A stretch of DNA of 64,000 nt from Nocardiopsis sp. CNT312. GTDB taxonomy: Bacteria; Actinomycetota; Actinomycetes; Streptosporangiales; Streptosporangiaceae. Shown here piece by piece: positions 51,206 to 61,024 of this stretch. Below the pieces are notes generated by a model. The model searched no databases. It saw only the letters and a program-made list of their open reading frames with translations, and was not told where the DNA came from. Each line of letters starts with the position of its first letter. Within the stretch, counting starts at the first letter, position 1. The translations under genes and the position numbers were made by a program. The stretch lies in the NCBI RefSeq assembly GCF_000515115.1, contig NZ_AZXF01000012.1, forward strand, positions 62,001 through 126,000, given 5' to 3'.

Positions 51206-51252
51206 AACCCGAGGATGCCATGTCCCACCGACCGGCGGGGCGCGGCCGGCGC

Positions 51253-53580
51253 TCAGCGGTCGGGAGAGGGGCCCCTGGCCACGGCCCGGACCGCCCCGCC
51301 GTCGCGGACCACCGCCACGTCCCCGTCGCGGTCGGTGCGCAGGTTGACCCGTCCGAGCCGCTCCAACAGCCGCCACGTGTACGGGGCCGGGTGGCCGTGC
51401 CGGTTGTCGGCGCCTACCGAGGTGGCCGTCACCGCGGGCGCGGTCGCCTCCAGGAAGGCCGGGTCCTGTGTTCCCGCGCCGTGGTGCGGAACGGCCAGGA
51501 CGGTCACCGGAAGCAGGCCGGAGTCCGGCCCGGCGAGCAGTCGTCCTTGGGCGTCCTCCTCCACGTCCCCGGTCAGCAGAACCGACAGGGCTTCGCGGTC
51601 CGCCCGCACCACCAGGGACCGGTCGTTGACCGAACCGGTGTAGGCGGGCGGCGGCCACAGCACGCGCAGCCGCCACGGGCCCGCATTCAGGGCGTGGCCG
51701 CGCCCGGCCTCCACCAGTTCCACCCCGGCCCGTCCCAGGTCCCGGCCGGTGGGCGTGGCGGCGAACCCCGGCGGGGCCAGGGCCGGGCCGACCCGGCGGT
51801 GACGCAGTACGCCCGCCACCCCGTCCACGTGGTCGGCGTGGTCATGGCTGAGCACCAGCAGCGGAACCTCCCGCACCCCGAGGCGGTCCAGGCAGCCGTC
51901 GACCGCCTCGGGCTCCTCACCGGTGTCGTACACCACGGCCGCACCTGGACCCGCCGACAGCACGAACGCACTGCCCTGCCCCACGTCACAGGCAGCGAAG
52001 GCCCACCGCGGCGGCGGCCACCCGTCCGGGAGGCACCGGACGGCCGTGGCCGCGAGCAGCACCACCGCCACGGCCGCCGCCAGCCAGAGGCGGACCCGGC
52101 CGCGAGCGACGACGAGGACGAGCACAAGGGCGGCCAGCAGGAGGGAGCCCGCGGCGTCGGCACGCCACGGCACCGCGCCGTGCGGCACCAGGGCCCCCGT
52201 GTGCGCCACCTGGGCGATCCACGCCACCCCCCACCCGGGCGGGTACGCCGCCACCGCCGCCCCGGCCGGCCAGAACCAGGCCAGGGCCGTGACGCCGAAC
52301 CCGGTCACGGTGACCAGGGCCACGACCGGGGCGGCCAGGACGTTGGCGGGGACCGCCACCCACGACACCTCGCCCGAGAGCAGCACCAGCACGGGCGCGA
52401 CCGCCACCTGTGCGGCCACCGCCACCGCCAGCGCCTCGGCCACCGCCACGGGCATGCGCCGGGACCAGGCAGCAGCCCAGGAGGGCACCAGCAGCAGGAT
52501 GCCGCCGGTGGCCAGCACCGACAGGGCGAACCCGAAGGAGGCCGCCAGCCCCGGGGCGACGAACAGCACCCCGACCACGGTGGCTCCCAGCGCGCCCAGG
52601 GCCGCGTGCGGACGTCCGGCGGCCAGGGCCAGCAGCCCCAGCGACCCCATGAACGCGGCGCGGACCACGCTCGGCTCGGGGCGGCACACCAGGACGAACA
52701 GCCAGATCATCAGTGCGCCGCCCGCCACCGCGCACCACGTGGGGGCGCCGGTCCAGCGCGCCAGCCCCAGGACCAGCCCAGTCAAAACGGCGAGATTGGC
52801 CCCGGACACGGTCAAGAGGTGGGTCATCCCGGTCGCCCGGAAGTCCTCGGTGGTTCCCTCCGGCACCCCCGACACGTCGCCCACCACCAGGGCGGGCAGG
52901 AGGCCGCGTTCGGGCTGGGGGAGTCCGGAGGCGGCCTCCCGCAGCCCGGAGCGCACCCGTTCGGCGAAGGCCTGGAGCCCGCTGGGCGGGCCGGTCTCCC
53001 GGGGCGGCCCGCGAACCAGGACGAGGGCCGGGGTCAGCGGGTCGTCCTCTGCGGGCAGGAAGACACCCCGGGCCCGGAACGACTGCCCGGGCAGCAGCGC
53101 CCGCCACTCCCCGCCCGAGGCCAGGAGCACGACCTCGGCGTGGGCGGGGTGTTCCCGGCCGTGCTCCCGGACCAGGGAGGTCCGCGCCCGCAGCACCCAC
53201 TCCGCCCGGCCGGGGCGCGCTGGCCCGCCCCGGGCCCGTGCGGTCTCCACCACCTCCGCGTGGAACTCCGCCGCACGCTCCTGCGCGGCGGCCCGTGCCG
53301 TGACGCCGCCGGTCGCCCGGTGCACGTGCGCACCGGCCACGGCGGCCACCGCGGCGGAGCACACCAGCGCCGCCGCGACGGTGAGGGCGAGGTGCCCGCG
53401 CGCGCACAGCAGCGCTGCCGCCGCGCCGCACCCGGCGACGGCCGCGAACACCCACGCCGCCCACGGCTGGACCTGCACGGCTCCCAGCGCCGTGAGCCAG
53501 GTCGCCACGGCCGGAACCAGCAGTCTCAGGTCGTGCGGCCGGTCCAGGCCGAGGGCGTCCGTGCCGAGCCAGGCGGTCAC
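51253..53580 (-). CDS. comEC: ComEC/Rec2 family DNA-uptake membrane channel
   Basis: 775 residues from GTG 53580, three bases after the ComEA stop. An N-terminal DUF4131-like external region follows early helices; the competence domain has MTHLLTVSGANLAVLTGL and SVVRAAFMGSLGLLALAAGR, with about ten membrane helices. The C-terminal metallo-beta-lactamase domain shows CDVGQGSAFVL, LSHDHADHVDG, LLTGDVEEDAQ and VPHHGAG. In competent bacteria ComEC passes single-stranded DNA across the membrane; in actinomycetes the role is unproven. The gene pair with ComEA is typical. Confidence 0.93.
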   Translation of the reverse strand: MTAWLGTDALGLDRPHDLRLLVPAVATWLTALGAVQVQPWAAWVFAAVAGCGAAAALLCARGHLALTVAAALVCSAAVAAVAGAHVHRATGGVTARAAAQERAAEFHAEVVETARARGGPARPGRAEWVLRARTSLVREHGREHPAHAEVVLLASGGEWRALLPGQSFRARGVFLPAEDDPLTPALVLVRGPPRETGPPSGLQAFAERVRSGLREAASGLPQPERGLLPALVVGDVSGVPEGTTEDFRATGMTHLLTVSGANLAVLTGLVLGLARWTGAPTWCAVAGGALMIWLFVLVCRPEPSVVRAAFMGSLGLLALAAGRPHAALGALGATVVGVLFVAPGLAASFGFALSVLATGGILLLVPSWAAAWSRRMPVAVAEALAVAVAAQVAVAPVLVLLSGEVSWVAVPANVLAAPVVALVTVTGFGVTALAWFWPAGAAVAAYPPGWGVAWIAQVAHTGALVPHGAVPWRADAAGSLLLAALVLVLVVARGRVRLWLAAAVAVVLLAATAVRCLPDGWPPPRWAFAACDVGQGSAFVLSAGPGAAVVYDTGEEPEAVDGCLDRLGVREVPLLVLSHDHADHVDGVAGVLRHRRVGPALAPPGFAATPTGRDLGRAGVELVEAGRGHALNAGPWRLRVLWPPPAYTGSVNDRSLVVRADREALSVLLTGDVEEDAQGRLLAGPDSGLLPVTVLAVPHHGAGTQDPAFLEATAPAVTATSVGADNRHGHPAPYTWRLLERLGRVNLRTDRDGDVAVVRDGGAVRAVARGPSPDR

Positions 53581-53583
53581 CGC

Positions 53584-54510
53584 TCACCCCGCCGTGATGT
53601 GGGGGCGCAGGGTCTCCAGGGTCCGCTCCCCGATGCCGCTCACCCCGGTGAGCGCGTCGACACTGGGGAAGGGGCCGTGGGCCTCCCGGTGGGCGACGAT
53701 CTCCCGGGCGATGACCTCGCCGACCCTGGGCAGCGTCTGCAGGGTCCCCGCGTCGGCGAGGTTGATGTCCACCGGCGGACCCGCACCGGCGGGTCCGGCC
53801 GCGGCGCCCGGAACGCCCACCAGGATCCGTTCGCCGTCCGCCACCGGCCGGGCGAGGTTGACGGTGTCGGTGTCGGCCTCGGGCAGGGCGCCGCCGGCGG
53901 CCTCCACGGCGTCGGCCACCCGGGAGCCGGGCGCCAGGGTGTACAGGCCCGGATCGGCGACCTCCCCGCCCACATGGACCACGGGGTCCTCCTCCGGTGC
54001 GGGCCCGCCGTCGTCGGCGCCCGCCCCGGACTCGGCGGCCTGGTTCGGCGCCGGCGAACTCTGGGCCACCACCTGTGCGGTCACCGGCTCGGGCCCCTCG
54101 CGCAGGGCCATCAGTGCCGCGCCCGCGGCGAGCAGCCCCAGGACGGCCAGAGCGAGGACGGACCGCCTGTTCAGGGCGGCGTGGGCCGACCAGCGCCGGG
54201 AGACCCGCTCCAGGAGCGGCGGGTCCGGGGTGAACTCCTCGTACCCCGAGGGCGGGCGCCCGGGAGCGCCGTCCCCGCGTCCGTCCCGGTCCGGGGTCGG
54301 GGCGGTGACCCGTCCCGGCCGGTCCGGGTCCTCGGAGAGCGGCGTGCCGGATGGCACAGCGTACGGGGCCTCCGGCAGCGGCGGGAGGTTCTCCGGCCCC
54401 GGCGGCGCGGGCCCGGACGGCGGTGGGGAGGGGCTCGGGGCGAGGGCGCGCAGCCGCTCGCACGGGTCGGGTGCCGGGGGGCGGCGTCGCGCGCGGCGCT
54501 GAAGGCTCAT
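53584..54510 (-). CDS. comEA: ComEA-like helix-hairpin-helix DNA-binding protein
   Basis: 308 residues from ATG 54510. A long proline-rich cytosolic N-terminus (1-110) precedes one membrane helix (SVLALAVLGLLAAGAALMAL). Outside follow an SLBB domain (VVHVGGEVADPGLYTLAPGS, SRVADAVEAAGGAL) and two helix-hairpin-helix units (VDINLADAGTLQTLPRVGEV, VSGIGERTLETLRPHI). It binds double-stranded DNA at the cell surface and delivers it to ComEC. The start is somewhat uncertain because no strong ribosome site precedes the ATG. Confidence 0.9.
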   Translation of the reverse strand: MSLQRRARRRPPAPDPCERLRALAPSPSPPPSGPAPPGPENLPPLPEAPYAVPSGTPLSEDPDRPGRVTAPTPDRDGRGDGAPGRPPSGYEEFTPDPPLLERVSRRWSAHAALNRRSVLALAVLGLLAAGAALMALREGPEPVTAQVVAQSSPAPNQAAESGAGADDGGPAPEEDPVVHVGGEVADPGLYTLAPGSRVADAVEAAGGALPEADTDTVNLARPVADGERILVGVPGAAAGPAGAGPPVDINLADAGTLQTLPRVGEVIAREIVAHREAHGPFPSVDALTGVSGIGERTLETLRPHITAG

Positions 54511-54741
54511 GACCACCACGGTAGGAAGCCGCGTACGCCGTGTCAGCACCCGGTTTCGATCTGTGGACAACCCCGGTCCGGTCCCGTGGCACCGGGCGGA
54601 CCCGTCCGCGGGATCCGCCCGGCGGCCGGAACCGGCCGCACCCCGGCGTCCCCGCCCCGGCGGGGCGCTCACCGGTCCGGAACGCGCCCGGAGCCGGGCA
54701 CCCCGCGGTCAGGCGTGGGCCCCGACCCGTGGAACACGAAA

Positions 54742-54776
54742 GGCCCGGTCCGGCGTGGAGCACGCCGGACCGGGCC
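54742..54776 (-). terminator. Hairpin terminator of rpsT
   Basis: GGCCCGGTCCGGCGTG (54742-54757) pairs with CACGCCGGACCGGGCC (54761-54776), a 16-bp stem. On the minus strand it is followed by TTTCGTG, a short U-rich tail, 15 bases after the S20 stop. Confidence 0.85.
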
Positions 54777-54791
54777 GCACCGGTCCGTCCG

Positions 54792-55064
54792 TCAGGAGGC
54801 GGACTGGAGCTGGTGCAGGCGCCTGGCGATCGCGCTCTTGCGGTTCGCGGCCTGGTTCTTGTGGATGACGCCCTTGCTGTGCGCCTTGTCCAGCGCGCGA
54901 GCGGCGGTGCGCTGCGCGACGACGGCCTGCTCCACGTTCCCGGCCTCGGCGGCCTCGCGGAACCTGCGGATGGCGGTCTTCAGCGAAGAGCGCACCGCCT
55001 GGTTCCGGACACGGGCCTTCTCGTTCTGCCGAATGCGCTTCTTCTGCGACTTGATGTTCGCCAT
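54792..55064 (-). CDS. rpsT: 30S ribosomal protein S20
   Basis: 90 residues, basic and helical: [20 protein letters not shown] at the start, [19 protein letters not shown] in the middle and [20 protein letters not shown] near the end, all diagnostic of S20. It binds 16S rRNA in the body of the small subunit. Transcribed divergently from lepA, with one secreted hypothetical gene between, as in other actinobacteria. Confidence 0.98.
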   Translation of the reverse strand: MANIKSQKKRIRQNEKARVRNQAVRSSLKTAIRRFREAAEAGNVEQAVVAQRTAARALDKAHSKGVIHKNQAANRKSAIARRLHQLQSAS

Positions 55065-55368
55065 GCGAAAACGTGCTCCAGTTGATCTTGGTCATCGCGC
55101 CGGCCGGACAGGCGGCCCCGCCCGCGGGCAGCCGTTCCGCGGGCGGCCGGCATGGACGCCGGCGCAGGGTGTGTGAGCAAGGGCTCAGATTCGAACGTGG
55201 ACAGTCCGAGACACGGACTCCCAGTATGCCGCACCCGCCGGACCACTTCGTGCAACCGCTCCGGGCCACTGCGGTCACGGCACAGGGCGGCGGGCTCCGT
55301 ACCAGTGCAGGGCCCGTCCGCCCGGCCCTCGCGCCGGTCTCCGGGGCCGGCCCGTCGCCACCCGCGGT
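55065..55368. other. Gap upstream of rpsT
   Basis: About 300 bases between rpsT and the hypothetical secreted gene, both minus strand. It contains the rpsT leader and promoter. GGACTGTCCACGTTCGAATCTGAGCC on the minus strand is visible as shorter pieces, but no -35/-10 pair is certain. No gene was seen. Confidence 0.4.
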
Positions 55369-56331
55369 CTACGGGGAGAGCCACTCCGAGGTGTAGGCCG
55401 CCAGGTCGTCGGCTCCGGTCTCGTCCGCCAGGTAGAGCGCCACCCCCAGGACCATCCCCTCCGGGGGCTCGGCACGCGTCAGCCCCAGACGGACACCGGA
55501 CAGCGCGGTCTCCAGGGACTCGGAGGAGGTGCTGGGCCCCCACCGGTCGCTCGTGTGGGCGGGCAGGCCGAAGCGTACGGCGACCCCCTCCCGGTGGGCG
55601 AGTGCCGACACCCCCTCGGTCACCTGGCGCACCATGAAACCCTCGTACAGCAGACCCATCGGCATCCCCGAGTCCACGCCCGGAAGCACGACCTCGTCCG
55701 CGTGCCCGGTCACCCGGTCCAGGTACCCCTTGGACCAGTACTTCTCCTCGCGGCCGAGCACGAACGACGGCACGCGCGCCCCGGGCACCAGTTCGACGTG
55801 CTGGGCCTGCACCGACAGCACCGCCCCCTCGCCCAGCCCCTCGTCCACCATGCCCACCAGTTCGGGAAGGGACGGGTCGTTGACCGTCACCGGCCGGATC
55901 TCCAGGTGCAGCCCGTCGAACCCGTCCGCGGCGACCGCGGGCGCCTCCGAGGCCAGTACCTCACGGGCGTCGGCGTCGAACCGGTCCCGCAGCAGCGACG
56001 AACCCGTCACCTCGTGCCGCAGCCACGCCAGCGCCCGCACCTCCGGGTACCCCTGCGCCAGCCACGACAGCAGGGCTCCGGTGTCGGGGACCCGTTCCAC
56101 GGATCCGTCGGCGGCGATGTCCCCGGCGTGCACGTACACCGTGTCCACGCCGCCGGTGTCCAGAACCGCCGCCAGCGGGCCGGTGTCCTCCCACGAGCCC
56201 ACCCACGCCGCGTCCGACCCCTGCGACACCGCCCACTGGGCGGGCCGCCCCGCGGCCTGGAAGCCCAGGAGTGCCCCCGCACCCACCAGCACGGCCACGA
56301 CCGCCGCCACCCCGGCCAGCACCCGGGTCAT
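55369..56331 (-). CDS. Membrane-anchored or secreted protein with GH-like (TIM-barrel-like) domain
   Basis: 320 residues from ATG 56331 (an upstream GTG is possible). An N-terminal hydrophobic segment, VLAGVAAVVAVLVGAGALLG, acts as signal or anchor. The rest has alternating strands and helices with VDTVYVHAGDIAADG, YPEVRALAWLRHEV, FDGLHLEIRPVTVNDPSLPE and VVLPGVDSGMPMGLLYEGFM, which resembles a TIM-barrel glycoside-hydrolase-like fold (DUF3142 is a possible relative, from memory). No catalytic pair can be assigned. It sits between rpsT and lepA, with lepA divergent. Confidence 0.65.
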   Translation of the reverse strand: MTRVLAGVAAVVAVLVGAGALLGFQAAGRPAQWAVSQGSDAAWVGSWEDTGPLAAVLDTGGVDTVYVHAGDIAADGSVERVPDTGALLSWLAQGYPEVRALAWLRHEVTGSSLLRDRFDADAREVLASEAPAVAADGFDGLHLEIRPVTVNDPSLPELVGMVDEGLGEGAVLSVQAQHVELVPGARVPSFVLGREEKYWSKGYLDRVTGHADEVVLPGVDSGMPMGLLYEGFMVRQVTEGVSALAHREGVAVRFGLPAHTSDRWGPSTSSESLETALSGVRLGLTRAEPPEGMVLGVALYLADETGADDLAAYTSEWLSP

Positions 56332-56592
56332 CAGCCACTGCACCGGACGGTTCCCCTCTCGGACGAGTACACGGGGGTCCGCCGCGCTCCCAAGGCACGC
56401 CGCCGCCCGCGCGTCGCATAGCCTGGAGCCGGTCCCGGACCCGCGCCCCATACTGTCGCACGCGCCGCGGCCGTCCGCGGAGAGGGCGCCGTCCCGGCCG
56501 TGGGATGATGGATGCCGCCGTCGGCCCGAGCCGCGGCGGGGCGGGGCCGAGAACCCGCCCGCAACCCGGACCCGAAACCTGAACGGAGCACG

Positions 56593-58446
56593 GTGGCACA
56601 GTCGAAGCAGCCGAACTGGACCGATCCCGCGCTGATCCGCAACTTCTGCATCATCGCGCACATCGACCATGGCAAGTCGACGCTGGCCGACCGGATGCTC
56701 CAGATCACCGGTGTCGTCGAGGACCGCCAGATGCGCGCCCAGTACCTGGACCGCATGGACATCGAGCGCGAGCGCGGCATCACCATCAAGTCGCAGGCGG
56801 TGCGCATCCCCTTCACCGCCCTGGACGACAGCACCTACACGCTCGACCTCATCGACACCCCCGGCCACGTCGACTTCACCTACGAGGTGTCGCGCTCCCT
56901 GGCCGCGTGCGAGGGCGCGATCCTGCTGGTGGACGCCGCACAGGGCATCGAGGCGCAGACCCTCGCCAACCTGTACATGGCGCTGGAGAACGACCTCACC
57001 ATCATCCCCGTGCTCAACAAGATCGACCTCCCGGCGGCCCAGCCGGAGAAGTACGCCGAGGAGCTCGCCGGCATCATCGGCTGCGATCCCTCCGACGTGC
57101 TCAAGGTCAGCGCCAAGACCGGCGAGGGCGTCGAGGACCTGCTCAACGAGATCGTCGTGCGCATCCCGGCCCCGGTCGGCGACGCCGACGCCCCGGCGCG
57201 CGCCATGATCTTCGACTCGGTCTACGACACCTACCGCGGCGTGGTCACCTACGTGCGCGTGGTGGACGGCCGCCTCGGGCCGCGCGAGCGCATCCAGATG
57301 ATGTCGACCAGGGCCTCCCACGAGATCCTGGAGATCGGGGTCAGCTCGCCCGAGCCCAAGAAGTGCGACGGCCTGGGCGTGGGCGAGGTCGGCTACATCA
57401 TCACCGGGGTCAAGGACGTGCGCCAGTCCAAGGTGGGTGACACCATCACCGCCCTGAACCGGCCCGCCGAGACCATGCTCGCCGGGTACCACGACCCCAT
57501 GCCGATGGTCTTCTCCGGCCTGTACCCGATCGACGGCACCGACTACCCCGTGCTGCGCGACGCGCTGGAGAAGCTCCAGCTCAACGACGCCTCCCTGGCG
57601 TTCGAACCGGAGACCTCCGCGGCCCTGGGCTTCGGCTTCCGCTGCGGCTTCCTCGGCCTGCTCCACCTGGAGATCACCCGGGCCCGCCTGGAGCGCGAGT
57701 TCAACCTCGACCTCATCTCCACCGCGCCCAACGTCATCTACCAGGTGCGGATGGAGGACGGCACCGAGCACGTGGTGACCAACCCCAGCGAGTTCCCCGC
57801 GGGCAAGATCGACGCGATCCACGAGCCCATGGTCAAGGCGACACTGCTCAGCCCCGCCGACTACATCGGGCAGATCATGGAGCTGTGCCAGGACCGCCGC
57901 GGCGAGCTCCACGGCATGGACTACCTGTCCGAGGACCGTGTGGAGATGCGCTACACGCTGCCCATGGCCGAGATCGTGTTCGACTTCTTCGACGCCCTCA
58001 AGTCCCGCACCAAGGGCTACGCCTCCCTGGACTACGAGCCCACCGGCGAGCAGGAGGCCGACCTGGTCAAGGTGGACATCCTCCTCCAGGGCGAGGCCGT
58101 GGACGCCTTCTCGGCGATCGTCCACAAGGAGAAGGCCTACGCCTACGGCGTGGAGATGACCAAGAAGCTGCGCGAGCTCATCCCCCGCCAGCAGTTCGAG
58201 GTCCCGATCCAGGCCGCCATCGGCGCCCGCGTGATCGCGCGCGAGAACATCCGCGCCATCCGCAAGGACGTGCTCTCCAAGTGCTACGGCGGTGACATCA
58301 GCCGTAAGCGCAAGCTGCTGGAGAAGCAGAAGGAGGGCAAGAAGCGCATGAAGATGGTCGGCCGCGTGGAGGTCCCCCAGGAGGCCTTCATCTCGGCGCT
58401 GTCCACCGACGGTGGCGGCGACGACAAGGACAAGAAGAAGAAGTAG
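56593..58446 (+). CDS. lepA: Elongation factor 4 (LepA)
   Basis: 617 residues from GTG 56593 (CGGAGCACG upstream). GTPase motifs are [27 protein letters not shown] (switch I region), [12 protein letters not shown] and NKIDLPAA. The LepA-specific C-terminal domain contains the [19 protein letters not shown] and the terminal basic [16 protein letters not shown]. It is a ribosome-associated GTPase that acts during initiation/back-translocation. The large plain plus-strand gene ends at a 20-bp hairpin. Confidence 0.98.
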   Translation: MAQSKQPNWTDPALIRNFCIIAHIDHGKSTLADRMLQITGVVEDRQMRAQYLDRMDIERERGITIKSQAVRIPFTALDDSTYTLDLIDTPGHVDFTYEVSRSLAACEGAILLVDAAQGIEAQTLANLYMALENDLTIIPVLNKIDLPAAQPEKYAEELAGIIGCDPSDVLKVSAKTGEGVEDLLNEIVVRIPAPVGDADAPARAMIFDSVYDTYRGVVTYVRVVDGRLGPRERIQMMSTRASHEILEIGVSSPEPKKCDGLGVGEVGYIITGVKDVRQSKVGDTITALNRPAETMLAGYHDPMPMVFSGLYPIDGTDYPVLRDALEKLQLNDASLAFEPETSAALGFGFRCGFLGLLHLEITRARLEREFNLDLISTAPNVIYQVRMEDGTEHVVTNPSEFPAGKIDAIHEPMVKATLLSPADYIGQIMELCQDRRGELHGMDYLSEDRVEMRYTLPMAEIVFDFFDALKSRTKGYASLDYEPTGEQEADLVKVDILLQGEAVDAFSAIVHKEKAYAYGVEMTKKLRELIPRQQFEVPIQAAIGARVIARENIRAIRKDVLSKCYGGDISRKRKLLEKQKEGKKRMKMVGRVEVPQEAFISALSTDGGGDDKDKKKK

Positions 58447-58449
58447 CCG

Positions 58450-58491
58450 CACGGCTGAGGGGCGCCTGCGCGCAGGCGCCCCTCAGCCGTG
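58450..58491. terminator. Very strong hairpin between lepA and malG
   Basis: CACGGCTGAGGGGCGCCTGC (58450-58469) pairs perfectly with GCAGGCGCCCCTCAGCCGTG (58472-58491). It lies between convergent lepA and malG and can terminate both. Confidence 0.9.
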
Positions 58492-58506
58492 GAACGGTGG
58501 CGGCGG

Positions 58507-59412
58507 CTACCCCTTCACGGCCCCCGAGGTCAGGCCCTCGGTGATGTAGCGCTGGAGGAACCAGAACACCATCAGGGTCGGCAGGGACAGCATGATCGCC
58601 CCCACCGAGAACATCCCGAAGTTGGCGTTGCGCTGCGAGGCTACCAGTTGGTACAGGCCCAGCCCGAGCGTCTTGGCGTCGGTGTCGCGCAGGAACACGC
58701 TCGCCAGCAGGAACTCGTTGACGGTGTTGATGAACACCAGAAGCCCGACGATCGCCAGGACCGGGGTGACCAGAGGCAGCATGATGCGGAAGAACACCTG
58801 CGCGTGCGTGGCCCCGTCCATCTGCGCGGACTCGTCCAGCTCCTTGGGCACGGTGTCGAAGAAGCCCTTCATCAGCCACGTGTTGATGCTCAGCGCACCT
58901 CCCAGGTACACCAGCAGCAGCCCCCAGCGGGTGTCGAAACCCAGTTCCGGCCGGTACTCGCCGATGGAGGAGAACATCAGGTACAGGGCGACGATCGCGA
59001 GGAACTGCGGGAACATCTGGATGACCAGCAGGCCGACGAGCCCCACCCTGCGCCCGCGGAACCGCATCCGGCTGAAGGCGTAGGCCGCCAGCGCTGACAG
59101 CAGGACCGTCACGGCCGCGTTGGCGAGCGCGAAGAACAGCGAGTTGGCGTACCACGTGGTGAAGGGTGTGTTCCCGAACAGGTCCAGCGCGTTGTCGGCG
59201 CTCGCCCCCGTGGGCCACAGCCGGGCGCTGCTCAGCGTGCCCAGCGGGTTGAGCGCGGCCGAGACCACGAACAGCACGGGGAAGACCGCGAAGGCCGCGA
59301 CCACCCACATGAACGCGTGGCGCCAGCCCAGGCGGGCGGCCCACAGCGCGAACCTGGTCGCCGCGGTGCGCCGGTAGCGGGTCGCCGCCGGGTCGACGGT
59401 GTACGCCGTCAT
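58507..59412 (-). CDS. malG: Maltose/oligosaccharide ABC permease MalG-like
   Basis: 301 residues from ATG 59412, overlapping the MalF stop (ATGA). Six membrane helices; the EAA loop reads ELDESAQMDGATHAQVFFRIMLPL, seen as shorter pieces around DGATHAQVFFRIMLPL. The C-terminus YITEGLTSGAVKG is typical of MalG. It forms the inner-membrane translocation pore with MalF. The ATPase (MalK or the shared MsiK) is not encoded here, which is normal for actinomycete sugar importers. Confidence 0.93.
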   Translation of the reverse strand: MTAYTVDPAATRYRRTAATRFALWAARLGWRHAFMWVVAAFAVFPVLFVVSAALNPLGTLSSARLWPTGASADNALDLFGNTPFTTWYANSLFFALANAAVTVLLSALAAYAFSRMRFRGRRVGLVGLLVIQMFPQFLAIVALYLMFSSIGEYRPELGFDTRWGLLLVYLGGALSINTWLMKGFFDTVPKELDESAQMDGATHAQVFFRIMLPLVTPVLAIVGLLVFINTVNEFLLASVFLRDTDAKTLGLGLYQLVASQRNANFGMFSVGAIMLSLPTLMVFWFLQRYITEGLTSGAVKG

Positions 59413-61022
59413 CGGTCCACCTCCATCAGGGCCTTGCTTCTCCGCAGGCTCACCACGGAGATGAGCGAGACGATGACGAAGATCATCACCGACAGGGCCG
59501 CGGCGTATCCGTACTGGGCGGTCGCCTCGTTGAAGGCCAGCCGGTAGGTGTAGGTGATGAGCAGGTCGGTGGCCCCGGCGGTGGAGTTCTCCGACGACAG
59601 CGGACCGCCGCGGGTCAGCAGCCACACCGCGTTGAAGTTGTTGAAGTTGAACGCGAACGTGGCGACCAGGATCGGGCTCATCGCGACCATGAGCAGCGGC
59701 AGCGTCACGTGCCGGAAGGCCTGCCAGCGGCCCGCCCCGTCGATCTGCGCCGCCTGGGAGAGCTCGCGCGGGACGGCCTGGAGGGCCCCGGTGGCCACGA
59801 GGAACATGTAGGGGTAGCCCAGCCACACGTTGGCGAGGATGACCGCGGCCCGCGCGCTCCAGGCGTCGCCGAACCAGTCGATCTGGAGCCCGAGCATCCG
59901 GTTGATCAGGCCGAAGTCGGTGTTGAACATGTCCCGCCACAGCAGGTACATGGCCAGCGAGCTCATGGCGTAGGGCAGGACCACCAGGATCCGGTACAGC
60001 GCCTTGCCCCGCATCCTCGGCACGTGCAGGGCCATCGCCACGGCCAGGCCGACCACGAACACCAGGCCGGTCACGGCGACGGCGAAGGCGATGTTCCACA
60101 CCAGGATGCCGAAGAACGACGACGCGAAGGTCGGGTCGAACAGGAACCGGGCGAAGTTGTCGAAGCCGACGTTGACCTTCCAGCCCTGCGGGAGCCGGTC
60201 GCCCTCGGGGCCGTAGAAGGCGCCGCGCTCGTCGTCGGCGGTGTACACGGTTCCGGTCTCCGAGTCGGTGACGCAGTCGCACGAGGCGTCGTAGGAGCGG
60301 ACCGCGGTCCCCTCGAAGGCCGTGGACAGCCCGCTGGAGCGGATGCCGGCGCCGTCGCCCGTGGGGACGGCGAACTCCTCCAGTTCCGCGCTGCGCGCGT
60401 TGACCTGCGCCGGGGTGAGGACCGTGTAGCCGAAGGCCCCGGTGATCCTGCCCGATGCGTTCACGGTGGCCGTGGGGAGCGGGTCGAGCCCCTCCTCGTC
60501 TCCTGTGTAGGTCCGGCCCTCGGGGTCGGTGAGCAGGAACACCAGCGCGCCGGTCTCCGGGTCGCCCGCGGTGGCGACGGTGAGGGTGTACTCCTCCGCG
60601 TCGGGGGTGCGGGTCACGGACAGGGACTCGATGGAGGCGATCGCCTGCTGCTTGTCGACGCGGTGGCCGTCGCTCATGTTGGTGACCGAGGTGCTCATCG
60701 TGTAGAGCACCGGCAGGATCTGGAAGGCGACGAGGAACAGCACGCCGGGGAGCAGGTACTTCGCTGGGACGGTGCGCTTGGAGAGGTAGACGTGGTAGAC
60801 GAGCGCCACCACGCCGGCCGCTACGGCCAGGCCGAGCCAGTGGCCCGCGAGGTAGAGCGGGAGCACGGCCCACACACCCAGGGCGGTGAACAGGCCCAGC
60901 AGACCGATCTTGACGACGTGTGCGGTCAGCGAGGTCCCGGGTGCGAAGCGCCCTCCCGGGAGGGGTGGACGGGCGGGCGCCCCGCTGGGGGCGCCCGCGC
61001 TGTCGTGTTCGGAGGCCGCCAC
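59409..61022 (-). CDS. malF: Maltose/oligosaccharide ABC permease MalF-like
   Basis: 537 residues from GTG 61022, two bases after the MalE stop. Three N-terminal helices are followed by a large external loop (about residues 110-290) like the P2 loop of E. coli MalF, then five helices. The EAA loop contains AAQIDGAGRWQAFRHVTLPL. The P2-like loop includes a SCDC pair that could form a disulfide. Such loops contact the binding protein, supporting a maltodextrin-type substrate. Part of the malE-malF-malG operon read leftwards. Confidence 0.9.
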   Translation of the reverse strand: MAASEHDSAGAPSGAPARPPLPGGRFAPGTSLTAHVVKIGLLGLFTALGVWAVLPLYLAGHWLGLAVAAGVVALVYHVYLSKRTVPAKYLLPGVLFLVAFQILPVLYTMSTSVTNMSDGHRVDKQQAIASIESLSVTRTPDAEEYTLTVATAGDPETGALVFLLTDPEGRTYTGDEEGLDPLPTATVNASGRITGAFGYTVLTPAQVNARSAELEEFAVPTGDGAGIRSSGLSTAFEGTAVRSYDASCDCVTDSETGTVYTADDERGAFYGPEGDRLPQGWKVNVGFDNFARFLFDPTFASSFFGILVWNIAFAVAVTGLVFVVGLAVAMALHVPRMRGKALYRILVVLPYAMSSLAMYLLWRDMFNTDFGLINRMLGLQIDWFGDAWSARAAVILANVWLGYPYMFLVATGALQAVPRELSQAAQIDGAGRWQAFRHVTLPLLMVAMSPILVATFAFNFNNFNAVWLLTRGGPLSSENSTAGATDLLITYTYRLAFNEATAQYGYAAALSVMIFVIVSLISVVSLRRSKALMEVDR

Positions 61023-61024
61023 TA

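Noticed and set aside
51220-55176. A 1318-residue plus-strand open frame
   Set aside because: It is the antisense shadow of comEC, comEA and rpsT; composition is low-complexity Arg/Gly/Pro/Ala-rich and no domain is recognisable.
55369-58452. A 1027-residue minus-strand open frame
   Set aside because: Only the last 320 codons (55369-56331) look real. The rest is the antisense of lepA, whose protein is unmistakable.
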